DNA from: an uncultured Prevotellaceae bacterium
GTDB taxonomy: Bacteria; Bacteroidota; Bacteroidia; Bacteroidales; Bacteroidaceae
Reading direction: 5' to 3'
Assembly: GCA_902763615.1 (NCBI GenBank)
Contig: CACWSX010000010.1
Span: 1-64,000, forward strand
Length of the DNA stretch: 64,000 nt
The notes beneath the pieces are model-generated. The model worked only from the letters and a program-made list of their open reading frames with translations, did not search any database and was not told where the DNA came from. Both the position numbers and the translations under genes were made by a program. Every line of letters begins with the position of its first letter. Positions within the stretch are counted from its first letter, which is position 1. Below are positions 35,944-45,222 of the stretch, in pieces.

Positions 35944-35959
35944 TAATAGATATTAGGTT

Positions 35960-36862
35960 ATGAAGATGTTTTCAAAAGAGGTTCAGATCGCACTTGTTGC
36001 CGTTGCCGGCATCGTTGTGATGTTTTTTGGTCTGAAATTTTTGAAGGGGATGACGCTTTTCTCTTCTGCCGACAGTTACTACGCTAAATTTGATAATGTG
36101 GCTGGCCTCTCGGTGTCGAGCCCAATCTATTCCAATGGCTTCCGAGTCGGCGTTGTCGAGGATGTCATTTATAACTACGAAGGGGCCAACGAAATCATCG
36201 CCAAGCTGGGACTAAACAACAAGATGCGTCTTCCCAATGGCACGAAGGCTGAGATTTCCAAGGATTTGATGGGTAATGTGGAACTGGATCTGATTCTTGG
36301 CCCTAATTCCGTCGACCTGATGGAACCGGGTGATACCCTCTTTGGTCATATCCAGCAGAGTGCTTTGGCAAAGGCTAGTGATATGCTTCCCCGTATTCAG
36401 CAGATGTTGCCTAAGCTCGATTCGATTCTTGCCAATGTTAATTTGCTGCTAAGTGACCCTGCGTTGAGTAGTTCTATTCATAATATCGACCAGATTACTG
36501 CCAACCTGTCATCGACAACAAACGAGTTGCACAACTTGTCGTCGAATCTGAAGACTCAGGTGCCGGGGATGATCGAGAAGGCTGACAATGTGTTGGAAAA
36601 CACTAACATCCTGACCAAGAACCTCAGTGATCTTGATATTGCTATGACGATGGCCAAGGTGAATAATACCTTACAGAATGTGGAGCAGATGACGGCTAAA
36701 CTCAATAGCAATGAAGGTACGATCGGCTTGTTGATGCGCGATCAAGAATTGTACCGCAATGCCGTGTCTACAATGGGGCATGTTGACTCTTTGATGATTG
36801 ATTTGAAGCAGCATCCGAAGCGCTATGTGCATTTCTCTATTTTTGGTCGAAAAGATAGGTAA
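35960..36862 (+). CDS. MCE/MlaD-domain protein
   Basis: Membrane-anchored periplasmic lipid-transport component. One N-terminal TM helix (about 8-28), then a single MCE domain (YYAKFDNVAGLSVSSPIYSNG to about residue 120), then a long alpha-helical region rich in Asn/Leu heptads that likely forms a coiled coil. 300 residues is the usual Bacteroidetes form. The MlaE permease and MlaF ATPase are not encoded next to it. Confidence 0.88.
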   Translation: MKMFSKEVQIALVAVAGIVVMFFGLKFLKGMTLFSSADSYYAKFDNVAGLSVSSPIYSNGFRVGVVEDVIYNYEGANEIIAKLGLNNKMRLPNGTKAEISKDLMGNVELDLILGPNSVDLMEPGDTLFGHIQQSALAKASDMLPRIQQMLPKLDSILANVNLLLSDPALSSSIHNIDQITANLSSTTNELHNLSSNLKTQVPGMIEKADNVLENTNILTKNLSDLDIAMTMAKVNNTLQNVEQMTAKLNSNEGTIGLLMRDQELYRNAVSTMGHVDSLMIDLKQHPKRYVHFSIFGRKDR

Positions 36863-36893
36863 TTTAAATTTTGTCTAAATAACAACTCTTTTT

Positions 36894-36915
36894 CTCGTCG
36901 GTTGAGACGAGTTTT
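36894..36915 (+). terminator. intrinsic terminator after the MCE gene
   Basis: Stem CTCGTC/GACGAG, 6-nt loop, then TTTT. Confidence 0.6.
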
Positions 36916-37125
36916 GTAAACCCTCTTAATTATAGGGTTATAGACATTCTTCAGGTGGATGGATTTATATGCTATTTATATAGAATGATAAATGTAAGTT
37001 GTTGACTTTTAGCTGATTTGAAATATCAAATAGGACGTTTTGATTGCCGAATTCGTGAAACGACCTAACGTGCCGCTTATTAAGAAGTTACGCCAATTGT
37101 ACAAATATAGTATGATTTTTTTTGA

Positions 37126-37157
37126 TTTGGTTATTCCAAAAAAAAGTGCGAACTTTG
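37126..37157 (+). promoter_or_regulatory. promoter of dnaA
   Basis: TTTG, 20 nt, GAACTTTG: matches the consensus except for G in place of T at the first -7 position, 25 nt before the ATG. Confidence 0.6.
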
Positions 37158-37182
37158 CAACGCTAAATTAAAGCAATCGAGT

Positions 37183-38604
37183 ATGGTAAAAAGTCAATCT
37201 GCGCTCTGGGACGAATGTCTGCGTCTCATCCAGGCCAACGTCACAGAGCAGCAATATAAAACGTGGTTTGCGCCAATCGTCTTCGAGTCTTACTCGGAGC
37301 AAGAGCACACGCTCATGGTGCAGGTTCCAAGTCCGTACGTGTACGAGTACTTGGAGCAGTACTACGTTGGCTTATTAAGAAAGGTACTCGCACGCGTGTT
37401 TGGTGAAAATGTCATTCTCCGCTACCGTATTATTACCGTAGTGGGTGATAATAATAAGAATACGGTACAAGAGGTGGAAGGTGAGGTGCCTGCTGAGATT
37501 GAGGCCCCTGAGGCTGTCCGTCGTGGCAACCAGTCGCCTACTACGCTCGATGCAGCCGTTCCCCAGGGACTGAATCCGCAACTTGATCCGAAGAAGACCT
37601 TCCAGAATTTCATTGAGGGTGATTCCAATAAGTTGCCGCGGACTGTTGGTCTCTCCATTGCGGAGCATCCAGGGAAGACGACCTTTAACCCGTTCTTTAT
37701 CTATGGACCTTCCGGTTGTGGTAAGACACATCTGATCAACGCTATCGGTGTGCGCTGCAAGGAGATGTATCCTGAGAAGCGTGTGCTTTATGTCAGCGCC
37801 CGTCTGTTTCAGGTGCAGTTTACCGATGCCAGTCGTCAGAACACTGTCAACGACTTCATCAACTTCTATCAGACCATCGACCTGCTGATAGTCGATGACG
37901 TACAGGAGTGGGCTACAGCTGAGAAGACGGTCTCTACATTCTTCCATATCTTCGATCACTTGTTCCGTTTGGGCAAGCAGATTATTCTTGCCAGCGACCG
38001 CCCGCCTGTGGATCTGAAATGGTTGCATGAGCGCATGCTGACGCGTTTCTCCTGTGGTCTGATTGCTGAATTGGAGAAGCCTACGGTACAGCTTTGCATC
38101 GATATTCTCAACTCCAAATGTCGTCGTGACGGCCTGAAGATTCCTGCCAACGTCATTCAGTATATTGCTGAGACCATCAATGGCAGCGTGCGCGATTTGG
38201 AGGGTGTGGTCAATTCGCTGATGGCCTATTCGATTGTCTATAATTCGAATATCGATATGCGTCTGGCTGAGCGTATTATCCAGCGTGCTGTGAAGATAGA
38301 CAATCATCCGCTCACCATCGATGATATCCTCGAGAAGGTATGCAAGCACTTTAATGTCGCTCAGCATCTGATTATCAGCAAGAGCCGCAGGCGTGACTAT
38401 GTTCAGGTGCGTCAGATTTCAATGTATCTGGCACAGAAATATACGAAGATGTCTGCAGCCCGCATCGGACAGTTGATTGGTAACCGTGACCATTCAACGG
38501 TCATCCATAGTTGCAATACCATCGAGCAGCGTCTGAAGATCGACAAAGGCTTTTCTGAGGAAGTCAGCTGCATTGAACGGTCGTTCAGACTGAAGAAGAA
38601 GTAA
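37183..38604 (+). CDS. dnaA: chromosomal replication initiator DnaA
   Basis: AAA+ initiator that binds and melts oriC. Domain I at the N-terminus (SALWDECLRLIQANVTEQQY), a linker to about residue 130, then the AAA+ domain with Walker A GPSGCGKTHL and Walker B LLIVDDVQE, and the C-terminal DNA-binding HTH with NRDHSTVIHSCNTI. 473 residues is normal for Bacteroidetes. The usual neighbour dnaN is absent on either side, common in this phylum. Confidence 0.97.
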   Translation: MVKSQSALWDECLRLIQANVTEQQYKTWFAPIVFESYSEQEHTLMVQVPSPYVYEYLEQYYVGLLRKVLARVFGENVILRYRIITVVGDNNKNTVQEVEGEVPAEIEAPEAVRRGNQSPTTLDAAVPQGLNPQLDPKKTFQNFIEGDSNKLPRTVGLSIAEHPGKTTFNPFFIYGPSGCGKTHLINAIGVRCKEMYPEKRVLYVSARLFQVQFTDASRQNTVNDFINFYQTIDLLIVDDVQEWATAEKTVSTFFHIFDHLFRLGKQIILASDRPPVDLKWLHERMLTRFSCGLIAELEKPTVQLCIDILNSKCRRDGLKIPANVIQYIAETINGSVRDLEGVVNSLMAYSIVYNSNIDMRLAERIIQRAVKIDNHPLTIDDILEKVCKHFNVAQHLIISKSRRRDYVQVRQISMYLAQKYTKMSAARIGQLIGNRDHSTVIHSCNTIEQRLKIDKGFSEEVSCIERSFRLKKK

Positions 38605-38639
38605 AAGGCTCGCCATTCATTTTTAGAAGCGAGCCTTTT
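38603..38639. terminator. bidirectional terminator between dnaA and the TonB receptor
   Basis: Eleven-base stem AAAAGGCTCGC/GCGAGCCTTTT with a 15-nt loop; the A/T ends give U-runs in both directions. Confidence 0.8.
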
Positions 38640-38645
38640 CCATAT

Positions 38646-40757
38646 TTATAACCTGATGCTGAAGCCTGCAATGAGCCAGCGTCCTGGTTGCTCCACAAGC
38701 CCATAGTCATGATAATCTGTGTCAAAGAGGTTGTTGGCTTCGAGATAGGCCTTCCACTTTGCTTGTGCCCAGGTCAGTCGGGTGTCGATGAGGGCGTAGG
38801 GCTCATAGTCGTGCGTCTGTCCGTCAAAGGCGGTATATGCCCCTATACGGTCCTGCCAGCGCAGGTTCACACCCAGCGACAATCGCCTTGTCATCTGCAG
38901 TTGCGCATTTGCAACCAATTTGTGCCGGAGGTATTCGAGTGCATACTGCGACACAAGGTTCACCTCTTGCTGCTTGTCCTGATGGATGTAGCCGTATGAG
39001 AGATGGATGGTTGATGGATAATGGAAAATGGAAGATGGGAGTGTGAGGGTGGTGCCTGTTTCGAAACCGATGCTGTTGATGGTGGTATGGTTCACACTCT
39101 GCCACTCGGCCTCGCTGCCCTTCGAGGTGTCCATAATCCAATCAATCATATTGCTCCCGTGATGATGCCAGAGAGTGGCATGAAGTTGATAAAGGCGGGA
39201 TTGGTAATTGAAGCCGAGTTCGAAGGCTCGCATTTCTTCGGGCTTTAGGTGAGGGTCGGCGCTGTAGCCTTGTAGTTTGTAATACATCTCCGTAAACGAT
39301 GGCATGCGGAGCGAGGTGTTATACGAGGCGTGCAGCTTCCAGTGTAGGGCTGGACGATAACTGATGTCGATGCCAGGATAGATGGTCATGTTCATATTGC
39401 TCCACGTATTCTTTACCGCTACGAGTCCTGCAGAAACTGTCACTTGATTCAACAGGATATTGTGCTCCAGATAACCGCTGATGTTTGTACGATTCACACC
39501 GAGGGTATAATCTCGGTCTGTGCCCTTGATGTGATGTGTCTGCGACAAAGGCTCTCCTAAATTTCCGCTCACCAGATCCTCATTACGCAGTTCTGCTCCA
39601 AAGGCCGTGCGTCCTGCCTTCCAGTCGAAATACGCCCCTGCGCTCACACCGTACACATCCGTGCGGTTATAGTTGTATTTCATCTTCTCCGCCTGTCCAC
39701 GATACCCCTCATAGCGGTCGCGGTTCTGGTTCCAGTAGAGGCTGGCACTCAGGTGCAGCGGCCCTTGTCTGGTCTGTCCTTGAATAGCTGAGAATATTTT
39801 TGTAGTGTGCTCATACTGCTCATCGGCTTGCCATTTCGGTGAGGCCCAGAAGGTGCTTGAGCCCCATCCCTTGTCAGCGATACCTAAGTGCCAGTTCAGT
39901 CTCATCGCCTCGTTCTCATACTGTCCCTGATAGAATCCCTTTGAACCGCTGAAGTCCGTGTTCAGCCTTCCCGCTTTCGAACGGCTATAGCCATCGCTTC
40001 GGGCGTAATTTGCAGAAAGCGAATGGTTGAAGGATTCAGAAGATAAGAGCCTGGAGCCATTAGAATACCTAAAGCCAACATGTGCATATCCAAATGATCC
40101 ACCCTCTGCATGCATCTCAAGGGAATGCTCATTCCTACTGACTCTTGACTCCCGACTCCTGACTCCTGTTACAATATTCACCGCCCCTACCAGCGACGAT
40201 GTACCATAGATTCTCCCCGCAGGTCCTTCGATTACCTCGATGCGCACGATGTCGCTCAGGTCTACGGGCAAATCCATCGCATTATGGCCCGTCTGCGGGT
40301 CACAGATGTTGATGCCGTTGAGCAGCAGAATAATCTGTTCGGAAGTGCCGCCTCTTATCGAGATATCCGTCTGTGCACCAATCGGTCCTCGTTGACGGAC
40401 ATCCACGCCAATGGCGTATTTCAGCAGGTCGTTAATACTTTGTACGGGTGCCTGCGCAATATCGGCACGGTCCAGTACAGTTACCATTCTCGCAGCCTGA
40501 CTCTTTGTCAGGGGCGCCCTCGAGCCTGTCACACTGACCTCCTCGAGCACCATCTCGCGGGCTGTCGTCATCGCTGCCGAGTCCGTTACCATCGGATCGG
40601 TGCTGACGCTCTCGGCAGAGGCGTAGGTCAGCGTGGTTACGGAGAGCACGCTACACACCACCTCTCTGCCCAGACAGGCAAAAAGCGAGTAGCCCTTGTT
40701 TCCGAACTGTCGGAACACGAGCACCGGGCGCTTCATGTTGAATCTTGGTTTGTACAT
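38646..40757 (-). CDS. TonB-dependent outer-membrane receptor, BtuB-like
   Basis: 22-strand beta-barrel receptor with an N-terminal plug: SINDLLKYAIGVDVRQRGP, ISIRGGTSEQIILLLNG and IEVIEGPAGRIYGTSSLVGAVNIVTG are plug motifs. At 703 residues and without the carboxypeptidase-like domain or SusD partner, it resembles metal or cobalamin receptors rather than SusC. The N-terminal VFRQFGNKGYSLFACLG is a typical Prevotella receptor leader; the start may be at 40757 or at MKRPV seven codons later. Two low-complexity stutters are embedded in the DNA near 39000-39050 and 40130-40175, translated in barrel loops. Ligand unknown. Confidence 0.85.
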   Translation of the reverse strand: MYKPRFNMKRPVLVFRQFGNKGYSLFACLGREVVCSVLSVTTLTYASAESVSTDPMVTDSAAMTTAREMVLEEVSVTGSRAPLTKSQAARMVTVLDRADIAQAPVQSINDLLKYAIGVDVRQRGPIGAQTDISIRGGTSEQIILLLNGINICDPQTGHNAMDLPVDLSDIVRIEVIEGPAGRIYGTSSLVGAVNIVTGVRSRESRVSRNEHSLEMHAEGGSFGYAHVGFRYSNGSRLLSSESFNHSLSANYARSDGYSRSKAGRLNTDFSGSKGFYQGQYENEAMRLNWHLGIADKGWGSSTFWASPKWQADEQYEHTTKIFSAIQGQTRQGPLHLSASLYWNQNRDRYEGYRGQAEKMKYNYNRTDVYGVSAGAYFDWKAGRTAFGAELRNEDLVSGNLGEPLSQTHHIKGTDRDYTLGVNRTNISGYLEHNILLNQVTVSAGLVAVKNTWSNMNMTIYPGIDISYRPALHWKLHASYNTSLRMPSFTEMYYKLQGYSADPHLKPEEMRAFELGFNYQSRLYQLHATLWHHHGSNMIDWIMDTSKGSEAEWQSVNHTTINSIGFETGTTLTLPSSIFHYPSTIHLSYGYIHQDKQQEVNLVSQYALEYLRHKLVANAQLQMTRRLSLGVNLRWQDRIGAYTAFDGQTHDYEPYALIDTRLTWAQAKWKAYLEANNLFDTDYHDYGLVEQPGRWLIAGFSIRL

Positions 40758-40785
40758 CTGTGATTAAAATGTTGAAAAACGGTTG

Positions 40786-40793
40786 CAAAGTTA
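40786..40793 (-). promoter_or_regulatory. promoter -7 box for the TonB receptor
   Basis: TAACTTTG on the minus strand, about 29 nt before the first ATG. Confidence 0.55.
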
Positions 40794-40835
40794 CAAAAAT
40801 AATCAGATATCGTATCTTTATTCGGAATCTTTTCG

Positions 40836-40843
40836 TAATTTTG
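40836..40843 (+). promoter_or_regulatory. promoter -7 box for the SGNH esterase
   Basis: TAATTTTG, 24 nt before the ATG and divergent from the receptor promoter. Confidence 0.5.
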
Positions 40844-40867
40844 TGGCAAAAAAACAAATTATTTGAG

Positions 40868-41671
40868 ATGAAACGTTTATTGATATGTCTGTTTGTGGCG
40901 TTGCTGGCGATACCAGCTTGTGCACAACAGGTCATGCAGCATCCTTGGCAAGGGAAGCGTGTGGCGTATTTCGGTGACTCGATTACAGATCCGAGGAATA
41001 GTGGTTCGAAGAAGAAATACTGGGGATTCCTGCAGGAATGGCTCCAGATAGAGCCCTATGTCTATGGTGTGAGCGGGCGACAGTGGAATGATATCCCTCG
41101 ACAGGCTGATAAGCTGAAGGCGGAGCATGGAGATGATTTCGATGCCATCCTGATTTTCATCGGCACTAATGACTATAATGCGGGTGTGCCCATCGGGGAG
41201 TGGTTCACAGAACGCCCAGAGAAAGTGATGGCTGGCATTCATGAGCAGAAGCACATGGTGGACCGTAGGCACCGCTATCCAGTGATGAGCGACTCTACGT
41301 ATCGTGGACGCATCAACAAGGCTTTGGACTATGTGAAGCGCATGTATCCCAAGAAGCAGATTGTGCTGATGACCCCGATTCATAGGGCTGAGTTCTATGC
41401 CAACGATAAGAACTGGCAGCCGCGTGAAGACTATACAAACCTTTGTGGGGAGTATATTGATGCGTATGTGCAGTCGGTGAAGGAAGCGGGCAATCTTTGG
41501 GCTGTTCCTGTAATTGATTTGAACGCTCTCTGTGGACTCTATCCGTTGATGGACGAGATGGCGCAGTATTTCAAGAATGCTGAGAATGACCGCCTGCATC
41601 CGAATGACGACGGGCACGAACGGATGGCCAAGACGATTATGATGCAGTTAGGGGCTTTGCCTATTTTCTGA
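40868..41671 (+). CDS. secreted SGNH/GDSL-type esterase
   Basis: 267-residue hydrolase with a signal peptide (MKRLLICLFVALLAIPACA). Block I is YFGDSITDP with the nucleophile Ser, block III IFIGTNDYN with the oxyanion Asn, and block V NDRLHPNDDGH with the Asp/His pair. Probably an acyl-ester hydrolase acting on acylated polysaccharides or lipids; substrate unknown. The start at MKRLLI gives the signal peptide and follows the promoter. Its 3' end overlaps the convergent folA by 11 bases. Confidence 0.87.
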   Translation: MKRLLICLFVALLAIPACAQQVMQHPWQGKRVAYFGDSITDPRNSGSKKKYWGFLQEWLQIEPYVYGVSGRQWNDIPRQADKLKAEHGDDFDAILIFIGTNDYNAGVPIGEWFTERPEKVMAGIHEQKHMVDRRHRYPVMSDSTYRGRINKALDYVKRMYPKKQIVLMTPIHRAEFYANDKNWQPREDYTNLCGEYIDAYVQSVKEAGNLWAVPVIDLNALCGLYPLMDEMAQYFKNAENDRLHPNDDGHERMAKTIMMQLGALPIF

Positions 41672-42143
41672 TGTAATCGACAAAGGAATAGCGGAAGTCG
41701 TGACGGTCATCGATTGGATGATCTTCACGGCTTTCTTCTTGCCAGTCGTCCTTGTAGGGTGGAAAGAAAGTGTCAGCATCGTCAGGGGTGTCGTCAATTT
41801 CAGTGAGACAGAGACGGTCGGCGATTTTCAGGGCCTGACGATAGACGGAGGCGCCTCCGATGATGTAGATGTCTTCGTCTGGGGTGCAGTGCTTCAGGGC
41901 TTCTTCCAAAGAGACATAGGTATCGCAGGCTGGGAAAGCTTTCTGCGAACGGCTGAGCACGATGTTACGGCGATTTGGCAGTGCTCCCTTGGGCAGAGAG
42001 AGGAAGGTGTTGCGGCCCATAATGATCGTATGGCCTGTGGTGAGGGCCTTGAAACGCTTCAGGTCGTTGGGCAGCCAATAAATCAATTTGTTCTGATAGC
42101 CGATGGCTCTGTTCTTGGCCACTGCTGCAATGATGCTGATCAT
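41661..42143 (-). CDS. folA: dihydrofolate reductase
   Basis: NADPH-dependent reduction of dihydrofolate, recycling the product of the upstream thy[29 protein letters not shown] carries the substrate loop with the acidic residue region altered to the W-L-P-N-D form, followed by [12 protein letters not shown] and [11 protein letters not shown] for NADPH binding. 160 residues is standard. It overlaps thyA by four bases (ATGA). Confidence 0.95.
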   Translation of the reverse strand: MISIIAAVAKNRAIGYQNKLIYWLPNDLKRFKALTTGHTIIMGRNTFLSLPKGALPNRRNIVLSRSQKAFPACDTYVSLEEALKHCTPDEDIYIIGGASVYRQALKIADRLCLTEIDDTPDDADTFFPPYKDDWQEESREDHPIDDRHDFRYSFVDYIRK

Positions 42144-42934
42144 ACGCTTACTTCTGCTTTTATGTGTGGATGGGGATTGTAGCCGACGAGCTCGAAGTCC
42201 TCGTATTGGAAATCAAAGAGACTCTTTACGTCGGGGTTGAGTTTCATCTGAGGCAAGGGACGTGGCTCACGAGTCAGTTGAAGCTTGGCCTGTTCGATAT
42301 GGTTCAGATAGAGATGGGTATCGCCTGTGGTGTGGATAAAGTCACCAGCCTTATAGCCTGTCACCTGCGCCATCATCTGCAAGAGAAGGGCATAGGAGGC
42401 AATGTTGAAGGGCACTCCGAGGAACGTGTCTGCTGAGCGCTGGTAGAGCTGCAACGACAGACGGTCGCCAGCGACATAAAACTGGAAGATAGTGTGACAA
42501 GGAGGCAACGCCATTTCGTTAACCTCGGCCACATTCCAGGCAGAGACAATCATACGACGGGAATTGGGATTGTTCTTCAGCTGATCGAGCACATACTGTA
42601 TTTGGTCAATAGTACCGCCTTTATAGTCTGGCCACGAGCGCCATTGGTGACCATAGACGGGACCCAGTTCACCATTCTCGTCGGCCCATTCATTCCAGAT
42701 GCGCACACCATGCTCCTGAAGGTATTTCACGTTGGTATCACCCTTCAGAAACCATAGTAGTTCGTAGATGATTGATTTCAGATGGAGCTTCTTGGTGGTG
42801 AGTAGGGGGAAACCATCATCGAGGTTATAACGGCTTTGGGTGCCGAAGATGCTGATGGTACCAGTTCCTGTACGGTCGCTCTTTTCTGTGCCTTCCGTCA
42901 GAATGCGGTTGAGTATGTCTAAGTACTGTTTCAT
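42140..42934 (-). CDS. thyA: thymidylate synthase
   Basis: Makes dTMP from dUMP with methylene-tetrahydrofolate. The catalytic Cys is in [30 protein letters not shown] and the C-terminal [13 protein letters not shown] are conserved. 264 residues with the start at [12 protein letters not shown], which overlaps the rsmF stop codon by four bases. It forms a tight thyA-folA pair. Confidence 0.97.
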   Translation of the reverse strand: MKQYLDILNRILTEGTEKSDRTGTGTISIFGTQSRYNLDDGFPLLTTKKLHLKSIIYELLWFLKGDTNVKYLQEHGVRIWNEWADENGELGPVYGHQWRSWPDYKGGTIDQIQYVLDQLKNNPNSRRMIVSAWNVAEVNEMALPPCHTIFQFYVAGDRLSLQLYQRSADTFLGVPFNIASYALLLQMMAQVTGYKAGDFIHTTGDTHLYLNHIEQAKLQLTREPRPLPQMKLNPDVKSLFDFQYEDFELVGYNPHPHIKAEVSV

Positions 42935-44202
42935 TGTATATTGATGATTTTTATTTCTTCTGTGGGCAGATGGGTAGTCTTGATGCGCCAAGGCTTTGGA
43001 TAGAGGTTGTTGGCACGATTGCCGATATTCTTCACAGGACCGAGGGAGACACCTTTGTAAGTGACGGTGATGAGGCCACGAGGGGTATCGGGTGGCAGGA
43101 CGAGAGCTTCGCCACGCAGGTATTTCAGGGCTTCGGCGTAAGAGAGGTCTATGTGGAAAGAGGATGGAGGAAAGAGGAAAGAGAATTGTTCTGCTGCAGA
43201 CAATTCCTTCAAAGGTGATGACAATTTATTCTTAAGTATTCTCTTTCCACTCTCCACTTTCCACTCTCCACTTTTTCTCAACACACACACAAACAGTCCT
43301 TCGCTCCTCGTGATGCCTGGGATGAACCGATAGACGGGCACATCGAAGCCTTCGAGCAACGAGCCTGTGATGCCCCATGATGGTTCCGTAGGGATGTCGA
43401 TGGGTTCAGCCTCGTAGGTGTCTATGATCCAGCGCACATTCTCTTCGTTCTCCTTTATATTAAAGGTACAGGTACTATAGATAAGGATGCCGCCAGGATT
43501 CAGACACTCCCAGGCATCGGCCACAATCTCACGTTGCAGTCGGCAGCATTTCTCAACGTTTTGCAGACTCCACTCACCAATAGTGGCAGGGTCTTTACGG
43601 AACATCCCTTCGCCAGAGCAGGGCACATCGCAGAGAATCAAGTCGAACTTTGCCTTGGCCTTCTTAAAGTCACGCGGGTAATTATTGGTGACAATACAGT
43701 TCTTCGCACCCCACTTGGTGATGTTTTCCAGTAGGATCTGCGCACGGGTAGGGATGGGTTCATTGCTTACGAGTGTACTTCCTTCGGGCAGGACGCTCAA
43801 CATCGCAGTGGATTTGCCGCCGGGGGCCGCACACATATCAAGGCCTTCGACAGTCTCATGGACATACTGTCGCAACACATGGACGATAAACATCGAGGCC
43901 GCCTCCTGCACATAATAGCAGCCGGCATGGAAGAGCGGGTCGAAAGTGAATTGCGGCCTCCCTTCGAGATAATAGCCTTCTTTGCACCATGGGACTTGCT
44001 CAAACATCTGGGGACGGTTCTTTTTTGTTTGACTCATTGGCGCAGAGTTGTTGTCAAACAAAGAAGAACCGTCCCCAAGTGTTTGAGGATTCAGGCGGAT
44101 GCTGACGGGGGCCTCCTCGTCGAATGCCTCCATATAGCGACTGAAACGCTCTGCACCCATCAGTTGCTTCGTCTCACGGATGAAATCCTCTGGTAATTGC
44201 AT
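42931..44202 (-). CDS. NOL1/NOP2/Sun rRNA cytosine-C5 methyltransferase, RsmF-like
   Basis: SAM-dependent m5C methyltransferase probably acting on 16S rRNA. SAM-binding [30 protein letters not shown] (second Cys) and IYSTCTF (catalytic Cys) are present, plus a C-terminal PUA-like region. I start it at MQLPEDF because an ATG nine bases earlier would sit only two bases from the -7 box. Two oddities: residues about 40-69 are encoded by a 33-nt REP-like inverted repeat (see 44001-44085), and residues near 300-350 ([13 protein letters not shown]) are encoded by stuttered repeats. Both keep frame, so the enzyme may still fold. Confidence 0.88.
   Translation of the reverse strand: MQLPEDFIRETKQLMGAERFSRYMEAFDEEAPVSIRLNPQTLGDGSSLFDNNSAPMSQTKKNRPQMFEQVPWCKEGYYLEGRPQFTFDPLFHAGCYYVQEAASMFIVHVLRQYVHETVEGLDMCAAPGGKSTAMLSVLPEGSTLVSNEPIPTRAQILLENITKWGAKNCIVTNNYPRDFKKAKAKFDLILCDVPCSGEGMFRKDPATIGEWSLQNVEKCCRLQREIVADAWECLNPGGILIYSTCTFNIKENEENVRWIIDTYEAEPIDIPTEPSWGITGSLLEGFDVPVYRFIPGITRSEGLFVCVLRKSGEWKVESGKRILKNKLSSPLKELSAAEQFSFLFPPSSFHIDLSYAEALKYLRGEALVLPPDTPRGLITVTYKGVSLGPVKNIGNRANNLYPKPWRIKTTHLPTEEIKIINIQ
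44001..44085. repeat. REP/BIME-like imperfect palindrome inside rsmF
   Basis: Two 33-nt arms (44001-44033 and 44053-44085) are inverted repeats with 30 of 33 matches around a 19-nt spacer. The core of each arm is GGGGACGGTTCTT, ending in TTTGTTTGAC. GGGGAC-type palindromes of this kind are, from memory, mobilised by REP-associated tyrosine transposases (RAYT, IS200-like). The whole element is translated in frame in the methyltransferase. Confidence 0.75.
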
Positions 44203-44212
44203 ATTTTGCATG

Positions 44213-44220
44213 CAAAGTTA
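44213..44220 (-). promoter_or_regulatory. promoter -7 box for rsmF-thyA-folA
   Basis: TAACTTTG on the minus strand, 10 nt before the chosen ATG, so the transcript would have a very short leader. Confidence 0.55.
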
Positions 44221-44242
44221 TAAAAAAATTGGGAAAAAACAC

Positions 44243-44250
44243 TATCTTTG
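44243..44250 (+). promoter_or_regulatory. promoter -7 box for the DUF6249-sigma operon
   Basis: TATCTTTG followed by CAAC, 59 nt before the first ATG. Confidence 0.55.
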
Positions 44251-44309
44251 CAACTAATTTGTAATTTGTCACGTCAAACAGGTGTAGAAATCAAAAAACA
44301 AAAAGAGAT

Positions 44310-45020
44310 ATGAAACAGTATTTAATCGCAATCGCTATGATGCTCGTCCTCGGGATGAATGCTCAGGCAGCATCGCAGAAGCACCGCCATACGCCCCGTA
44401 CGGAGCAGGTGGACTCTACTAAGAACAATCAAGACGCAATCGAAGCCTTCTCTGACACCACCTCTGCTGATTCGGAAGATGCTGAGGACGACAAGTACAT
44501 CACTCAACGTCATCGCACTACGACCTATACAACCAGCAGTGACGTAAAGGAACTCAAGGAAGTGATGGAAGGCGTAGGTGGTATCTTTGGACCAATGTTG
44601 GCTGTGGGCATCGTCGCTTTCGTTGTCATCTTCTTCCTGCTCCCGCTGCTGATCATCGTCACGATCATCTATTTCGTGAACAAGAACCGCAAGGAGCGTT
44701 ACAAGCTGGCGCAGATGGCCATTCAGAACGGACAGCCTATCCCCGATGATATCCTGAAAAATCAGACGTCTTCCTCCATGAGTGGCAATGACTATCAGAC
44801 AGGTGTCCGTCAGATGTTCACAGGCGTGGGTCTGGCCATCTTCTTGGGACTCATCATCGGTAAGGTCGGTATTGGCATCGGCGCTCTCGTGTTCTTCATC
44901 GGACTGGGTAAATGGTTCATTGCCCGCCAGAACGGCGACACAGGCAATGATGATCTTCTGAACAATAACAATTCGAAAAATCAATTCAATAACAATTCAA
45001 ACATTCGCGACTATGAGTAA
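44310..45020 (+). CDS. DUF6249-type membrane protein
   Basis: 236 residues: signal peptide (MKQYLIAIAMMLVLGMNAQA), an acidic Ser/Thr-rich stretch, a long TM helix near residues 95-125 (GPMLAVGIVAFVVIFFLLPL), a basic cytoplasmic loop (NKNRKERYKLAQMAI with QNGQPIPDDIL), and a second glycine-rich hydrophobic region near 168-195, ending in an Asn-rich tail. The ERxxLAxxAIxNGQPIP pattern is the DUF6249 signature. Function unknown; it leads an operon with PspC and an ECF sigma factor, so it may take part in envelope stress sensing. Confidence 0.7.
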   Translation: MKQYLIAIAMMLVLGMNAQAASQKHRHTPRTEQVDSTKNNQDAIEAFSDTTSADSEDAEDDKYITQRHRTTTYTTSSDVKELKEVMEGVGGIFGPMLAVGIVAFVVIFFLLPLLIIVTIIYFVNKNRKERYKLAQMAIQNGQPIPDDILKNQTSSSMSGNDYQTGVRQMFTGVGLAIFLGLIIGKVGIGIGALVFFIGLGKWFIARQNGDTGNDDLLNNNNSKNQFNNNSNIRDYE

Positions 45021-45210
45021 GAGATTAATGCGCTCTAATGACAGAGTAATTGCTGGTGTGTGTGGCGGTCTTGCCGAGTATCTGGAGTTCGACCCCGTCT
45101 TGGTACGTATTGCCTATGCATTCCTCACCATATTCACAGCCTTCTGTGGGCTGATTTTCTACATCGTACTTTGGATCTGTATGCCGGAAAAGGGGCTCTT
45201 GGAAAGGTAA
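45013..45210 (+). CDS. PspC-domain small membrane protein
   Basis: 65-residue PspC domain: SNDRVIAGVCGGLAEYLEFDP followed by one hydrophobic helix (about 30-58) and the CMPE end. PspC proteins are membrane sensors of envelope stress in the phage-shock response. It overlaps the upstream gene by eight bases and precedes the sigma factor by 12 nt. Confidence 0.9.
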   Translation: MSKRLMRSNDRVIAGVCGGLAEYLEFDPVLVRIAYAFLTIFTAFCGLIFYIVLWICMPEKGLLER

Positions 45211-45222
45211 AACAATCATCAA

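Larger units (their letters stand above)
36863..37182. other. 320-bp gap upstream of dnaA
   Basis: No coding potential is seen. It holds a terminator hairpin, a second weak stem (AACCCT/AGGGTT, 36919-36939) and, at the right end, the dnaA promoter. I looked for DnaA boxes (TTATCCACA or one mismatch) and found none convincing, so I do not call an origin. Confidence 0.5.

Noticed and set aside
36863-37182. Replication origin next to dnaA
   Set aside because: The gap is A+T-rich but has no convincing DnaA boxes or iterons, and dnaN is absent; dnaA is often away from oriC in Bacteroidetes.
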